This document shows, piece by piece, positions 11,160 to 34,689 of a DNA stretch of 64,000 nucleotides. The DNA is from Sclerodactyla briareus. Lineage: Eukaryota; Echinodermata; Holothuroidea; Dendrochirotida; Sclerodactylidae. Both the position numbers and the translations under genes were made by a program. The stretch covers positions 124,001 through 188,000 of the forward strand of contig JAODTK010004398.1 in assembly GCA_026419785.1 (NCBI GenBank), written 5' to 3'. The notes beneath the pieces were generated by a model. It was given only the letters and a program-made list of their open reading frames with translations. It searched no databases and was not told the DNA's origin. How positions within the stretch are numbered: the first letter of the stretch is position 1; each line of letters begins with the position of its first letter.

Positions 11160-12449
11160 TCTTCTTATCCGTGATCAATGGTACATACAAGGGTGTTCAG
11201 GAATTTGAGTCAATGTATCTCGGGGTCATTTTAGCCAGGTCATTTTTGGGGTAATTGGCCAAAGCTTTGTTCCCAACTCCCACAATATTGAATTGGATGA
11301 ACATGGTTTTGCCTTCTATTTGCTGTGAAAAATTCTTACAAGGCAGATACGATGGAAAATGGTCTGTTGTATTAGATAGTGCCAGCATGTCACAAGCAAA
11401 GATACCACACAATCAGAATCAGTAGTTTTGGCAAGATTTCCACTTTTACCAAATTGTTGACATGTTGTTACATTTGAAACCAAGTTTGGTGTTAGCTGAA
11501 AAGTTCAAGACCAGAAAGGTTATCCAAACTTTTTATGTGCTGTTATATTAGAGTCACCTACATGATTACACACCATGAAAAGAATCAACATGGAATGAAT
11601 GCTGTGGTTTTTATGAAAATTATGTGTGGTTCGGCAATAACATTCCTTGTGTGACAAGTTTGGTGGGGAAACATTTACTATGGCTTATTTGCCATACACA
11701 AAACATTGCTTTCTAATATTTTTGGAATAGAATTTTAGCTTGAATGAGGCCTGTTTTTTGCAATATTAGTAGTAAATAATAGTTTAAAAAATATAAAGGA
11801 ATCAACTATGCGCTGCTATGTCTCTGAAAATCTAAATTCACTTCCATAAAACCACACTTTTGATGTGATATTACATTTCTAATTGTCAACCGTGCAAAGG
11901 GGTAACTGGGCCGAGTTAATAAAAAAAAAATCCCAGAGCCTTATGCAACTTTCTCAGTTTTGTTGAATTTCCATAAAACGTATTGAGTATGGTCCACCGT
12001 TGTTGGTCTTGGGATAATTTGAAATTAGAGAATGGGTCACTGAAAGAGGTCAATGTGTTTAAATTGCATGAATTTTAGTCACCTGCACAAAATTAGTACC
12101 CCTTTGGTAGCACACCTAGGGGCTGGCATACATAAATAGCCACATCTGTATGGTTTTAAATTTTGCTGTTATTAATCTCAGGCAATTTGTTTTCTTTCAT
12201 CCTCTGATCCAGTCCGTTGTAACATACTGAAGTCAAAATGAAGGTGGGACTAGCAGTTCATGAACCCACTTGTATGTAAATGGAAAAATCTGCATTCATG
12301 CTCAAGAACCTATAATAGTGAGAACTGAGTAAGGTAATGGATAGACAGAAAAACAGGAATTTCCACTAAACTTTCTGGTTGGAAATGAAATAACTAGATC
12401 TTACAGACCTTTGTTTCATTCAGCACTCGTCATTTCCTCTTCTTTACAG
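11160..12449. other. sequence immediately 5' of the RPLP0 coding region
   Basis: No exon is recognisable. It ends in a pyrimidine-rich splice acceptor (TTCTTTACAG ending at 12449), so at least the right part should be the intron following an untranslated first exon. That exon was not located. Confidence 0.4.
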
Positions 12450-12503
12450 ATATAAATTTAGTCCCTTCTGTCTTTAAATCACCATCCCTGGTGCACACTC
12501 AAG
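12450..12503 (+). other. RPLP0: RPLP0 5' untranslated part of the first coding exon
   Basis: The segment lies between an acceptor AG at 12448-12449, preceded by TTCCTCTTCTTTAC, and the ATG at 12504. Many animal RPLP0 genes have an untranslated first exon, and this layout agrees. That exon would lie further upstream and was not found. Confidence 0.55.
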
Positions 12504-23109
<10,606 letters not shown>

Positions 23110-23610
23110 TTCATCGCCCCCGTTGCACCAATTTGATCCACCACCTCGAGGATTTGGGATTACGTAGGGAATGAACTGTGTGTGGTGTTGATCCTTATGG
23201 GGCTTGTATGGTCCAATGACCACCTAGTGCCTCCTGGGGGTACAGTCGTCATTCGGCCATATAAGCCTCACGAGGAGCAGCAGTAGTTTGCAGTCAATAA
23301 GGCTCATTCCATGGAATATCTCCATAGTCAGACTGGAGCCAAAGCTCCAGCCAATCTTAGCTCAAACTAGGGGAATTTCTCATTGGAAATTTTCAACACG
23401 AGGCCCTGGACAGTAAAGCATCGAACCTGGGGGTTTCTTCTACTGGTTACAGTCACCATCTGGTATTGACTGTTATTGTTAATGCAACTGTCTTTCACAC
23501 ATATTATAAAAGAAAGTACTCACTGAAAATATCTATTATTGTTTGTCCGGGTTGACAAGTCGCAATTCAGAACACAACTTAATCCTCAGAATGGAATAAA
23601 GAACCTTGCA
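23110..23610 (+). terminator. RPLP0: RPLP0 3' UTR and poly(A) signal
   Basis: The sequence after the stop has no reading frame of note. It contains AATAAA at 23595-23600. An alternative upstream signal was not obvious. The cleavage site would be expected 10-30 bases later. Confidence 0.6.
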
Positions 23611-25460
23611 CAAGATCGTGATTTGTGGCGGAGGATAGTCACCGAGCATGTCGATTAGACGAGACTCGACCTACTAACTATTGTTCATTGGCCGTTTGAG
23701 AAATGGCTCCATTGCTTTACGGTCTAATTTGTTGGTCGACTACCCAAATATACCAGTTCATGCTCCTTGTAATTTCTCAATCTGAAAGGGAATATATGGA
23801 GAAACTATTTTTGTTCCCAGCTCATTTTCTGTTCTCTATAGTACATATACATGCCCCCCACCCTTAAGGGGGTTGGTGGGTGGTGGAATATGCATCTGAT
23901 TATATCCCTGCCTGTCATTAGATGGCAACACGGGATAAACTAAAACTGCTTTAGAAACATCAAGGTGTGTTGAGGTTTCATCAAATGGGACATTGCAAAC
24001 GTCTCTATTAAACTGTGAGCTGACTAAACGACGGGACCACACTGCACGGTAATCAGTGAATTGTGAAGTCTACTCCCATTGTTCAGACACCTGAATTTTT
24101 GTCTCGTCCGAATGGAAAGAGTCAAAAGAGATTTTGCGATCACTTTGTGATTCATAGTCATCCGGGGTGGGTCACTGAGACCAAACAAGGTAATTTGCTA
24201 CTTTTGCATGTTCTTGCAAATTTTCATTCAGTACTAACAGTAGTGTTGTAGGACTGAAGTATTTTTCTCGAAACCGATTTTTGAAGGACTTGGTCTTGGA
24301 CTACGATGACTTGGGGGGGTTCAAGGCCGCACAAAATCGTTCATGGGAAAAATCAATCCAACTCGAGAAGAAATACTACTGCAGAAAAAGATTGATGTGA
24401 AATGTGACGTACTATGTTTCGTCTGTCACTTACATTTAAAGTGTTTGTGTTTAACCGACGAGCTGCAACTCCCTTACGGCTGTCAACTGAGCTGGCCTCC
24501 TCGTGATACTACACGTGCATGGCTTGTCTTGCGAAAACGGTGGAACTGATGCCCTGGAAGGCATGCAATGAACATTTGTCCAGAAAAATTGTCGATGGGC
24601 ATGAGAGATGGGGAAATCAGTGGATAATATGGGTGGTTTATGGCATTTTCTGGGGGCACTGCTGGCATTGCGATTGTTGTTATGAATTCCCTCGATGATG
24701 ACTGCCGTATACGACAGGAGATTGGATTAGCTCAGTCAGATAGATGAGCTTTCAGTCTAAAGAAGAGTTTGGATTCTGCAGACCGATCAGGTTTTCCACG
24801 GGTCCTTGGGCAAGGCAACAGGTGTGTATGGGATCTGTGAGGAAGTACAACCAGTGCTGTATTAACTGCTGCCACATACTGTTAATGAGATTAGCTCAGT
24901 TAAGCTTCCTTGGGCAAGACACTTACTTCTCCTTTTGGCGCATTCCACCCAGTGCTATATAGGACCTGTTGAGGAACTCACACCCGCAGCGCTGTATTAA
25001 ACGCTGCCACATCCTCTCATGAGACGGATAGCTCAGTGTAAGAGGCTTCCGCTGTTGTTGATCAGCTCAGGGATGCACAGCTCCTACTTTTTTTAAACTT
25101 CTAACTTTTTGCCCTGCCCTACCCTCCTACTTCTCCACATTTTCTTTGAAAATCCTACTTTTCTCCAACTTTTTTTTTCAATGTTGTGCTCAAAAAAATC
25201 ACCACAAAGTGAAGGATGAAGATAACTCCCAACACAGGATCTAATTGTAAAATGGAAGTCCTTTCCGAATTCAGCTTACAGTCCCAAAGATTGCATTCAG
25301 GACCTCTGTGTCTGGAACTTTCAATTGAAACCGTCAATCGCAAACCACAAGGTACCAAAATGTCATTGCAAGAGACCAATGTGGAGTTATTTGGGACCTG
25401 TTCTAGAAGAACAACCCAATTGCCTGTTTGAGGGAGATATGCATTTTTAGCTCAAACCAG
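23611..25460. other. intergenic sequence with repeat fragments
   Basis: No coding exon is seen. At about 24720-25060 there are fragments with TTGGGCAAGACACTTACTTC and GCTATATAGG. They resemble the 3' regions of CR1/L2-like LINEs and associated SINEs, also found at 28970-29200. A pyrimidine-rich CTCCTACTTTT stretch at 25080-25170 recurs at 28880-28980. Confidence 0.45.
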
Positions 25461-25509
25461 CTAGCCTATGCCGGTTAATCTGCATGCCATTCCTACCTTT
25501 ATCCATCCA

Positions 25510-26370
25510 TCTAGGATCTATGCCTTTTTAGTTCAACCGTTATTTTGGTTGAACCATTGTGATGCCCTTGTCATTCTGTCTATCCATCCATCCCCATCTA
25601 TCTATCCCACCCAGCGCGCTATTCATCCCACCCACCATCTATCCATCCCATCCACCATCTATCCCACCCATACATCCATTCCTTTCCTCTATCATACAAT
25701 CTATCCATCCCTCCATATATCCATCCCATTCATCCATCCATTTCCTCTATCCATACAATCTGTCCAACCCACTCCATCTATCCATTCCATCCCATCCATC
25801 CGTGCGTTCTATCCATGCGCGTGCGTCCAATCCATCTATCCATCCAGTCATCCCATCATTTCTCTTCCAACCGTCTATCCCAACCCTCCATCATCCGTCC
25901 AATCCACTATCCCCACCCATTCATATCCATCCATTGTCCTCTATCCATACAATTATCCATCCCATCCTCGGTCCCGTCCCCTCCATCCTACTATCCATCC
26001 CATCCATCCAGCCATTCATCCCCATTCCTCCCATCTATTTCCTCTATCCATACAATCTATCGAACCCATCCATCGATCCATCCCATCCATCTATCCATCC
26101 AGCATCCCATCGCCATCCATCTATCCATCGCATTCATCCCATCCCTTTCCTCTCTATCCATACAATTTCTATCCAACCCATCCTCTATCCATCCCATCCA
26201 TCTGTCCATGCCCATCCATCTACCATCCATCTAGCCATCTATCCCTGCATCCGTCTTCCATGCTCCCTCCCATCCACTTTCTTTTATCGCATTTATTCAG
26301 CCCATCTATTCATCCCATCTGTCCATCCATCCTATCTATCCATCCACTCCATTCTGTCCCATCCATTCCC
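25510..26370 (+). repeat. (ATCC)n-type degenerate microsatellite
   Basis: About 860 bases are built almost entirely from ATCCATCC, CCATCTAT and CCCATCC words. Long Pro/Ser/Ile/His open frames run through all three forward frames because the repeat lacks stops. That is the expected artefact, not a protein gene. Confidence 0.92.
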
Positions 26371-26399
26371 CCTCAAAGTATCTTCGCCTAGCAAAAGTG

Positions 26400-28870
26400 C
26401 CATTAGATGTCATAATGTTCCTTGTGTGTTGGGTTTTCAGCCCAGTCACACAGTGTCCGATGTTGCATCGTTGTTCATTGGAGTTCCAAACAGTAACATC
26501 ATTGGGAAATCACAGTCAATAGGCCCACAGTTCATTGAGACCTCTGGGGCATCTTTTACTACGTGAATGTCAAATGCAGGGAAGGGGTCACAATAGACCA
26601 TTGTGTGAACATTATTGTCCTCCTCTGTCCCAATTGGCATTTTTTTGATGTATGCTGCCCACATGTGGACACAATGTTCATTGACTTCTCCTGGGCAACT
26701 CTTTGACCCATGGAAGGTCAAAGGTCATTGAAGGTGGCACCAGGGGTCATTGGTTAAGTCCTTTTTCGGTCCAAATTGTTCATTCTTTGAATGGATGAAT
26801 CTTTGGATGTTGACCATTGGAAGATCAAAGCTTAGAGGTCATAAATGGGCACAATAGTTGCCATTGTGGCCCTCAGTTATAGTCATATCGGTACACTTTT
26901 GAATGCTGGGGCATGTTTGACCTTGTCATGGTCAATTCCAAGTGTCATTGGGGACAATAGGCCATTATGTTAAACTGCCTTCGTGACCCAATTGTTTATT
27001 CTTCGATGATGTTAACCAATGTGGACCACTTCATTGATCGCTGTGGTAAACATTGGCCATGTAAATGTTAATGTATGCAACAGTCGATTAGGTGGAATGG
27101 AATTTTTGGCCACCATATGGTCTTCTCTGAAGTGAACACATGTTCACGACTGCCTGTTTCTTTGATGTACACAACTATCCTTTGTGTGAATCTGCAAAAT
27201 GCACCTCCTGCAAAAGAATACAAGTTCCTTGAATTTGTACCATGTTTCTAGAGTTTTGCCTATTCACAGGTTTTTTATAAAGAAATCCTTTGATAGGACA
27301 GTTGAATTAGCTTTTGTGTGAAACATTGCAAAACTGCATCTCTCCTCTATAAAGAAATCCCCATTTAGAATTCATGAACATTGAACACATAATGGCACAT
27401 TGATCTCTTTGCTATGAAATATTTGGTACACTTGGGTGGTTTGAGCTGGTTGCACCTTGGTGCTCATGTTTGTAGAAATGAAAAAAACATTCAATTTAAA
27501 TCAGGCATTGTGTGGATCTTGTGAAATTAATTGGATGTTTTTGACCATTCAGCACTAGTTTGCACATCGGTCCCTCTTGCTGAATATTTGGTACATTGGT
27601 ATGCTTTGCTTCATCACCATTATGTGCTCTTGTTTGCAACATTTCACACGAATTACAATATATTCAAAGAATGACCCATTCGTGGCCACAAAGGCATTTC
27701 ATTATAATGTCATCCTTGCATGGTGTTTTTTCCGCTTGGTTCACGATGATTTTTGATGCTAGCTATAATGCCATTAGAGTTAAAACAAAACATCTGGTGC
27801 AAGAATGGACCTCCAATCATTCACAGTGTTCTTGATCCCTGGGGCATCTTGACTATATTGTCTTATCCAAGCCCTCACACTGTGTCGTGTCCCACTCCTC
27901 TATCACTGTAAATAATTTCTTATCCATGCTCTGCCTTCCTCCTGTTTTCCTTCTCCTTACAACCTCCAGGCTTTCAAGTGTTATGTCAACAAGCTGTCTC
28001 TACCTACTCTCCTTTTCCACACAATGGCTGATTTGTTGCCCTTTGAACTATGTCCCAGGGGTCAATTAATGTTGTGTCCCAGTTTGATCACTTCCATCAA
28101 AGGTGACTGTTTGGGGGCGTCCCATAAACTCTTTTTACCCGATGTTACTTTTTAATGATGTTACATAACAGCACATACTGAATCTGTAAACAAGCTGAAA
28201 GAAGCACCCCCCAGGAACTTTATGACAAAAAAGTTTCAAGAAAAATCTAATGCACTTGAAAAAAATGATAAAAAGATTGTTGACATCGTACACATATAGG
28301 CGCTATTGTGCCCTTTAGTTACTTTTGACCTTGAAATTTCCAAAGCAAGATGCACGGAACAATGACGACAAAGATATGTTTGAATCTTACACATATATCC
28401 TATGTTGCCCTTTAGTTACTTTTGACCTTGAATTTCCAAACAAGAATCCAGTTATCGTGAACATGATTCTAAGTTTGTCATCCGCCCTCAAAGGAAATGA
28501 CCATTTGGTGGCCAAAAGGGCAATTGGCTAACAAGTCGGATACTAGATAGATAAGTAGAATGACAATGCAGATCACATAGCCCATGGGGCACAGCTGATT
28601 TGAGCAGAAAATCACTACTGTATGATCAAGGAGAAACAACCTTCGTCTAAAGTCTGTCTTGATGTTGCCAATCAAAAATTAAACGAGCAGTAAGTCTCGA
28701 GACTTGTCCGAGAGACAGAAGGATTGGGAGAAACATGCAGTAAGTCATGAACTAATTTTCAACAGCTCTTGCTTTGTGACTTTCCTACTACATCCAGGTC
28801 AGATCATAGGTTCAATGAAATGACCATATAGAAAATCACATAGAAAGCCCCTGCTAGTGAGTATGACCGA
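26400..28870. other. intergenic sequence, diverged repeats
   Basis: Phrases such as GGTCAAAGGTCATTGAAGG and ACTTTTGACCTTGAA recur. A ~110 bp tandem pair sharing CCCTTTAGTTACTTTTGACC lies at about 28290-28450. No exon, RNA gene or intact element was identified. Confidence 0.4.
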
Positions 28871-28969
28871 AAACTACGTGTGAGAAGCTCCTACCTCACT
28901 CCTATTTTATGATTAAAATCCTACTTTCCTCCTACTTTTAGCAATTTTCTACCTATTTTTCTCCTACTT

Positions 28970-29200
28970 TTGTTTAAGGAGCCTGTTGATGCCTGGCAGC
29001 TCCGTTGTGTCCTTGGGCAGACACTTCTCAGTTCCATTGCTCCCTCTCCCCCACCCAAGGTGTTGAACGGGGGCCTGTGAGACACTCAGTACCATCAGAG
29101 CAGCGCTGATTAGCTGCGGCCAACTCACCGCCAGGATTGTCATAGTGTGTACCTGTTCCTTCCTTCGATCAGGGTGATATCTTTAAAGCGCTATATCATA
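28970..29200 (+). mobile_element. CR1/L2-like LINE 3' end or derived SINE
   Basis: TGTCCTTGGGCAGACACTTC, then CAGCGCTGATTAGCTGC and a final TTTAAAGCGCTATATCA, follow the order typical of invertebrate CR1/L2 3' untranslated ends. No coding part remains. Confidence 0.55.
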
Positions 29201-29209
29201 ATTAACATT

Positions 29210-32200
29210 TGCATTGGGAGAAGTGCAGTATTACAATATACTTCGTTTGTAGATTGACTCCTTGCTGTTTTGGACTATACAATAATGTAATAGAACTTGT
29301 GACTCGATGGTTGAGGACTGACCACACACATTCAGCCCCATGAATTTCATGGTGCTGCTGCCAATGTGTGAACTTCCCTCTATAGTGCTATTAGAACTTA
29401 TCATCTGATAACCCCACCAAAAGGCTCTTTTCACCAATGGATCCGGATGGTGATTACCAACTAAAATAACTTGAAATACGCAACCACTGAATTGTGGAAC
29501 TCCTTGACAAATTTGCAATTTGTTTTCCCAAAAAGCTGCTATCGGAAATGTTGTTGTAGTGGGTAAGAATTCAGTGCTGCATGTACCCAAATGGCTCGCA
29601 GTATGATCATAGTATGGCCTAATGTGGAAGGGTTTACCCTAAATTACACACTTGTTTCTGTAATGTGTTGAGTGCCTTGCTACATTTTCCCTAGGGAACA
29701 TGCCCTAGCACAGCTAGGTCTTCACAAGATGTCCATTTTGGTTACCGTTTTCGGGGGGAGTTAGGCTTAGAAAAACACTCTCGAATATATTAATCAGTCC
29801 GAACTGTATCCTCGGTCTCTACAGAAAAACCTATGGCATGCTATTAAGCTTGAACTCGGTGCTTCAATATTAGCATAGGTCACATTGAATTAGATATTCG
29901 TACTGACGATAAAAACTATTACATCACCAGAGCCCAAAAAATGTGTGTAGATATGGCCTACTATTCAGGTTCCTTCAGAGTCTGGGCAAGCAATTTGTGA
30001 TGACCCATGAGGATTTCTATGACCTTCTCTATGAGATCTTGCACAGAATTTTGAACATCTAAAAAAGAGCCAAAGAACATCACTTTGAAAATTTCCATGA
30101 CTCAATCAAACAACTATCCGATTTTTTCAATTGATAAATACCATGACTGTTTCCAGGTTTTCCATGACCGTGGGAACCCCGAAGTAAGGGTGGCTGGGAT
30201 TCGAGTTCTTGCCTTGGCTGATGGACATGTCACGTTATAGCTCTGGAGAAAGTTTGTATGGACTTCTGAAGGGGATAGCTCCAGTTCATTGTTAGTTCTC
30301 CAGGTTGAATATTCCTCTGACAGGAGAAACTCACCCAGCCAATGACTGGATAGTGTAGCGACAGACACATCTGGGAGGACTCCTCAGTATGTGCAGCCAC
30401 ATACGATGCTGCCTACTAATCACAAGTCACCTCACACGGTCTCCCATTTTTACAACGCGGTAACTTGAGGCGTTGAGGAAAAGCCAGTCTGCTCTTGTGA
30501 GTTTGGAGGCTCTGCTCGACATCTAGTCCGCCTCTCATGTCACACTTCAACTAAATTAGCCTTGGGAACATTATAGTTCGTCGACCCCACACAGGATACT
30601 CGCAAAAGGAGGCCACATGTTACAAAAATTCGGTTCTGGTGATATTTTTTATTCTTGAACTAGCGAAAATTTTACAAATTGAAAAGAGAAGCTGCACACA
30701 ATTCTATCGACCGTTTGCGCATGGGTTCATCTGCTTATTTAGCCTATTTTCGGTGTTGACTTGCTTTCATTTAGCAATTGTATTACCTCTGTGGAACCAA
30801 TATCTATCTTGTAAGACTAAATAGGACATGTTAAGACACTGGCCCCATCTCAGCTAACACAAATTCAATTTCTGATTTTTCACATGTGTACCGGACACCT
30901 AATCCGCAGCTAATGGAATCCTAGCCTTACTTGGTTTACTGAACCATAGATTCAAATCTAATCAAATCACATAGCAACAACACTATTCCCTAGACATCTG
31001 GTGGTATCAGGAAAGTGACAATCCATGAGACTTGGCAAGCAGTGTTCTCTAACTTCCGGGGCAGTGAGTCAAATTGCCATTTTCCACCATCCATCCAAAC
31101 CATTTTGGAAATTGTGGTGAGTCAAATTTCCATGTGCACCTCCCGATTTTGTTTGGCAGTACCAAACCCCTCTTTTAAAACCTTGTTGCTCTGAAGGTCA
31201 GTGCGTCAAATTAGCGAGGCACTGTGTCAAATAACGCGCCATACAGGCCTTAGGAAACACTGCTGCTGGCAAGTATGTGATTATGTCGGCCAATATGTTC
31301 AAGGATCCGATAGTGTTTTATGTTGTGGGCTTCCATCAAATTTCCAAATGTACGTCACGCAATAATACTCCCTCGGGAAATTCAATTCAAATTGAATCAC
31401 TACTATACTCATCGTCAACATCATTATTCCCATCTCGTATGAAATAATGATTTTAGACACTGCAATTAGTAGTGCCAAATATTCCCCTACAATGCACCTA
31501 AAAAGCCTCCCAAAGAACCCACACAGAGTAACATCATGTTTATTTCATGACCTTCTATGGATGCCACCCCCCTTCCCCGGCTAGCATCAACAATACTTCA
31601 GCGCTTCAGCATGAGAAATGACAATGAGTTGCTTGCTGCAAATCACCTTTGGACTAATCAGACGACCAACCTCACATTGCATATAATATATATATATCTA
31701 TATATATATATTGATATATACACGAACAAATGACAATAGGTGCTGTATCTTTCACGGTGAATTCCCTGGAACTGAATATTCCCTAATTACATTATTGGCT
31801 TACAGAACCAACATATCGTCATGCCTAAGGATATTGTTGTTCCTCAGGGATCGCTCACTTGACCTTTCCTCCCCCCATTCGTCAGCTCTCATCTATGAGT
31901 GACCTTAAAGGCACTGTAGTAACAAAGGTCCATCCAGTATGCAGTGGTGCCAGGACATTGTCTTTCTTATGTTTACCAAAGTTGATTTGGTGGAGGCATT
32001 CCTTTAAATTAATGTGAGATCTCAAAGTAGTGACCTAACTGCCAAAGTCCTACCAAACCCCCCCCTCCTCCACCCCCCCCCCCCCCCCACCAAGCCCTTC
32101 ATACCCTTTGACAAGGGGATACTTGAAAGTGCCAAATTTTCCTAGATTTACTCAAAATTGCTTTTCTGCCATTGGCGAACGTCAACAGAATTAATAACAC

Positions 32201-32990
32201 CATCGTGATTGGTGACTATAAGAGCATATTAATTAACACAAGACCTTTGGGTTGTTGTCAAAAATGTACTCTACTCCCGATAACATAAACCATCGCTGTT
32301 GTGGCTTAACAGGCTGAACCAATAACAAGTCCATCAGCGGGGTTTACTGCCAATGTCCAAACACGGTCCCCATGGAAAATTGAACCTATATACAATTCGA
32401 GCTGTCTGGTTTCAAGGTTAATTTATTCAGATGAAGGTCAATAACACAGCTACACATGTGTTTTCGAATAGATGCCTGGCTGGATAATTGCATCCTAATG
32501 ACAAGTTGAATTAGTGTTGGCACTAAGCTTTTTTATCCTAGGAGAGAATTGTAAGGGACTTGCATATGCAGTAACACTAAACAACCCCAGAACCCAGAAT
32601 ATTTGGGCGGGAATGTCCCTACTGATATTACTTTTTGAGAGGGATTCAGCATTATCAGTGTAATCCCTCTTTCCCTTCCCTCAGCGCCAACACTGATTAA
32701 AACGAAACGAGTGTTGCAAGTAAACATGTGAATGCTGAATGATTCCCTGTTATCTAAGGAAACATCTAGTCAACAAAAATCTTCTGGTGTTCTTGATGTC
32801 GCAAGTGCTCTGTGAGTGCTATATACCACAAGTATCCCACTCAGCCGCATGGGCAATCAGAACCAAGAAAAAATATAAAACGTTTTCAGTTGAATCCAAT
32901 AGTTATTCTAATTTGTGCATAAATTAGCAATTGAACACTACTTGTGACCCTGTCTTGACCCTTACATTCTCACAACCAAAGATGGGCCAC
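29210..32990. other. intergenic sequence without recognised genes
   Basis: Reading both strands gave no conserved exon. An (AT)n tract lies at 31681-31717 and a C-homopolymer cluster at about 32059-32089. Either the last CAND1 exon or its 3' UTR should lie left of 38.4 kb on the minus strand and could be here, but it was not recognised. Confidence 0.4.
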
Positions 32991-32999
32991 AGCTAAAAA

Positions 33000-33480
33000 C
33001 TTCTATGTCACTCAGACAAATTGCATAATCTACTAATAAGTCACGTAATGACCTGCCTTTATGGATTATTCACTGTTTGAATATTCAGGACTGAAAGAGT
33101 GGGGGAGCACATCCACCAATTTTGTGTGAGAGTTTCCTACAAACTGGGTGTACATCACATGCAAATTACTATGCAAGAAATCTAATCAGTTTGTGTATAC
33201 TTCACAGTTGTCATCTACACTAACGCATTCTTTGGATCATGGGATATCTTGTAAAAAAGCTCCTGGGCTAACTTTCAATTAATATTAAATCTGTGTAAAT
33301 TGGTACAGTCATTCGGGTTGTATTGGAGCAGTGCAAAAACACCCGACTGCAGCTTCACATGAAATTCAGCATGAGGGCATCTGCATAGTTTTTAGGATGT
33401 ACCCTTGATGCACACCCAAATAGACAGCAGATAGACACACACAAAGTACCACTTTGTCGTTAGCACAGGAAACAGTGAAC
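33000..33480. repeat. dispersed repeat copy (also 42.34-42.72 and 46.23-46.48 kb)
   Basis: The order GTATACTTCACAGTTGTCAT, GGGATATCTTGTAAA, CTCCTGGGCTAACTTTCAAT and later a GACAGCAGATAGACACACAC-like tail is shared with the other two loci, with divergence. The class is unknown. Confidence 0.5.
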
Positions 33481-34271
33481 GTGCTAACTTTCTAGTCACC
33501 TATCTCTCAGGGAAGGTGACAATATGAATGCATACCTAGGCCACAACAATTTGATAATGAACACTACCCTGTTTCGAGCATTTCCTCTTATGGCGTCACA
33601 TGCGGCCTCAGCAATCCAGCGATAACGCTCCTATACTGACTGAACTGGTGCTGGTATGTAGCGACTGGAGATAAACATCAAATCATGTCTATGTGCGATG
33701 CACGTACAACTGACTTTTGGTATTAGCACTCCTACCTATATCAAAATGTCCCCCCACACCCAATGCTGGCACAAGCATAACACGCCTCTAACTGATACTC
33801 TTCTTGCCTCACTGTCTCCCATTGATGTTGCTCTACCTAGAATTTGCCTCTCACGCTCCTCCCTGCAATTTGAAGTTAGAGAAGCACAAACTGTGTGCTG
33901 CCTATACAAGTTACACATACAAATGCAATCGCTTGTCATTCAGAGTAGCTCACACAGGGACATTTTTTTCTCCTGTTCAATAGTTTTACACAGATTTGCT
34001 TGCCATTGCCTTCCGTTACTATGACAGCTCCATGGCAACATATTGCTTCGCGGATCATACAGTGGTCATCGGTGAAAAACAAAATAAATGTACGGGACGT
34101 CGCTCGCTGCCTGCTGATTGGACAGGACGAGAAACTAACAAAGCTATTAAATCGTGTGATGATACAACGTGGCCTTCGGCCCACGGAACATAACACTAAT
34201 TTTACCACATCAAACCATTCCTCATTGTTAGTTCTCAGCAACGAGGGACAGGCCCATGAATCCCCCTGGTC

Positions 34272-34466
34272 TCAGAAAAAATCTCCCCGCCGGACCACCG
34301 GCTCAGCTTGTTCCATCAGGTAGCAACCGCCGTGGGACGTTTGAGATCCTTCTGGACGCTCCTCGTATATCGTGTCAGTCTCTGGCTCGTCCTGATCTGG
34401 TGGATAAACATCCTTCAGCAGCTGCGTGCTCTTGTCTGTGGCTTCAAATTGGTGAAAATTTCGCAT
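34272..34466 (-). other. possible coding exon, unknown product
   Basis: A 64-codon frame on the minus strand ends in TGA. It has an acidic, tail-like composition, including QDEPETDTIYEERPEGSQTS. A candidate acceptor (GAAGCCACAG) lies just inside its 5' part. It does not match the expected CAND1 C-terminus, and chance cannot be excluded. Confidence 0.2.
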
Positions 34467-34689
34467 TGGGGATTGATTGGGTAACAGTTAACTAAACATC
34501 AACACATGACTGTTACAGAAGTGTCAGACATTCAAGAGTCCACTACCTCCAATGCAAGACCGCCCAACAAATTGACACACAATGATTCACTTCTGTATAT
34601 TGTCCTTGAAGGCATTGCTACAACCGCTTTCTGGTTGTCCTGCTACCTTACATACCTACATACCTCCCTACCTTCCTGCCTACCTCCAC

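Noticed and set aside
25468..26566. Long Pro/Ser/Ile/His open frames of 139-335 codons
   Set aside because: They arise from a stop-free (ATCC)n-type repeat in several frames at once.
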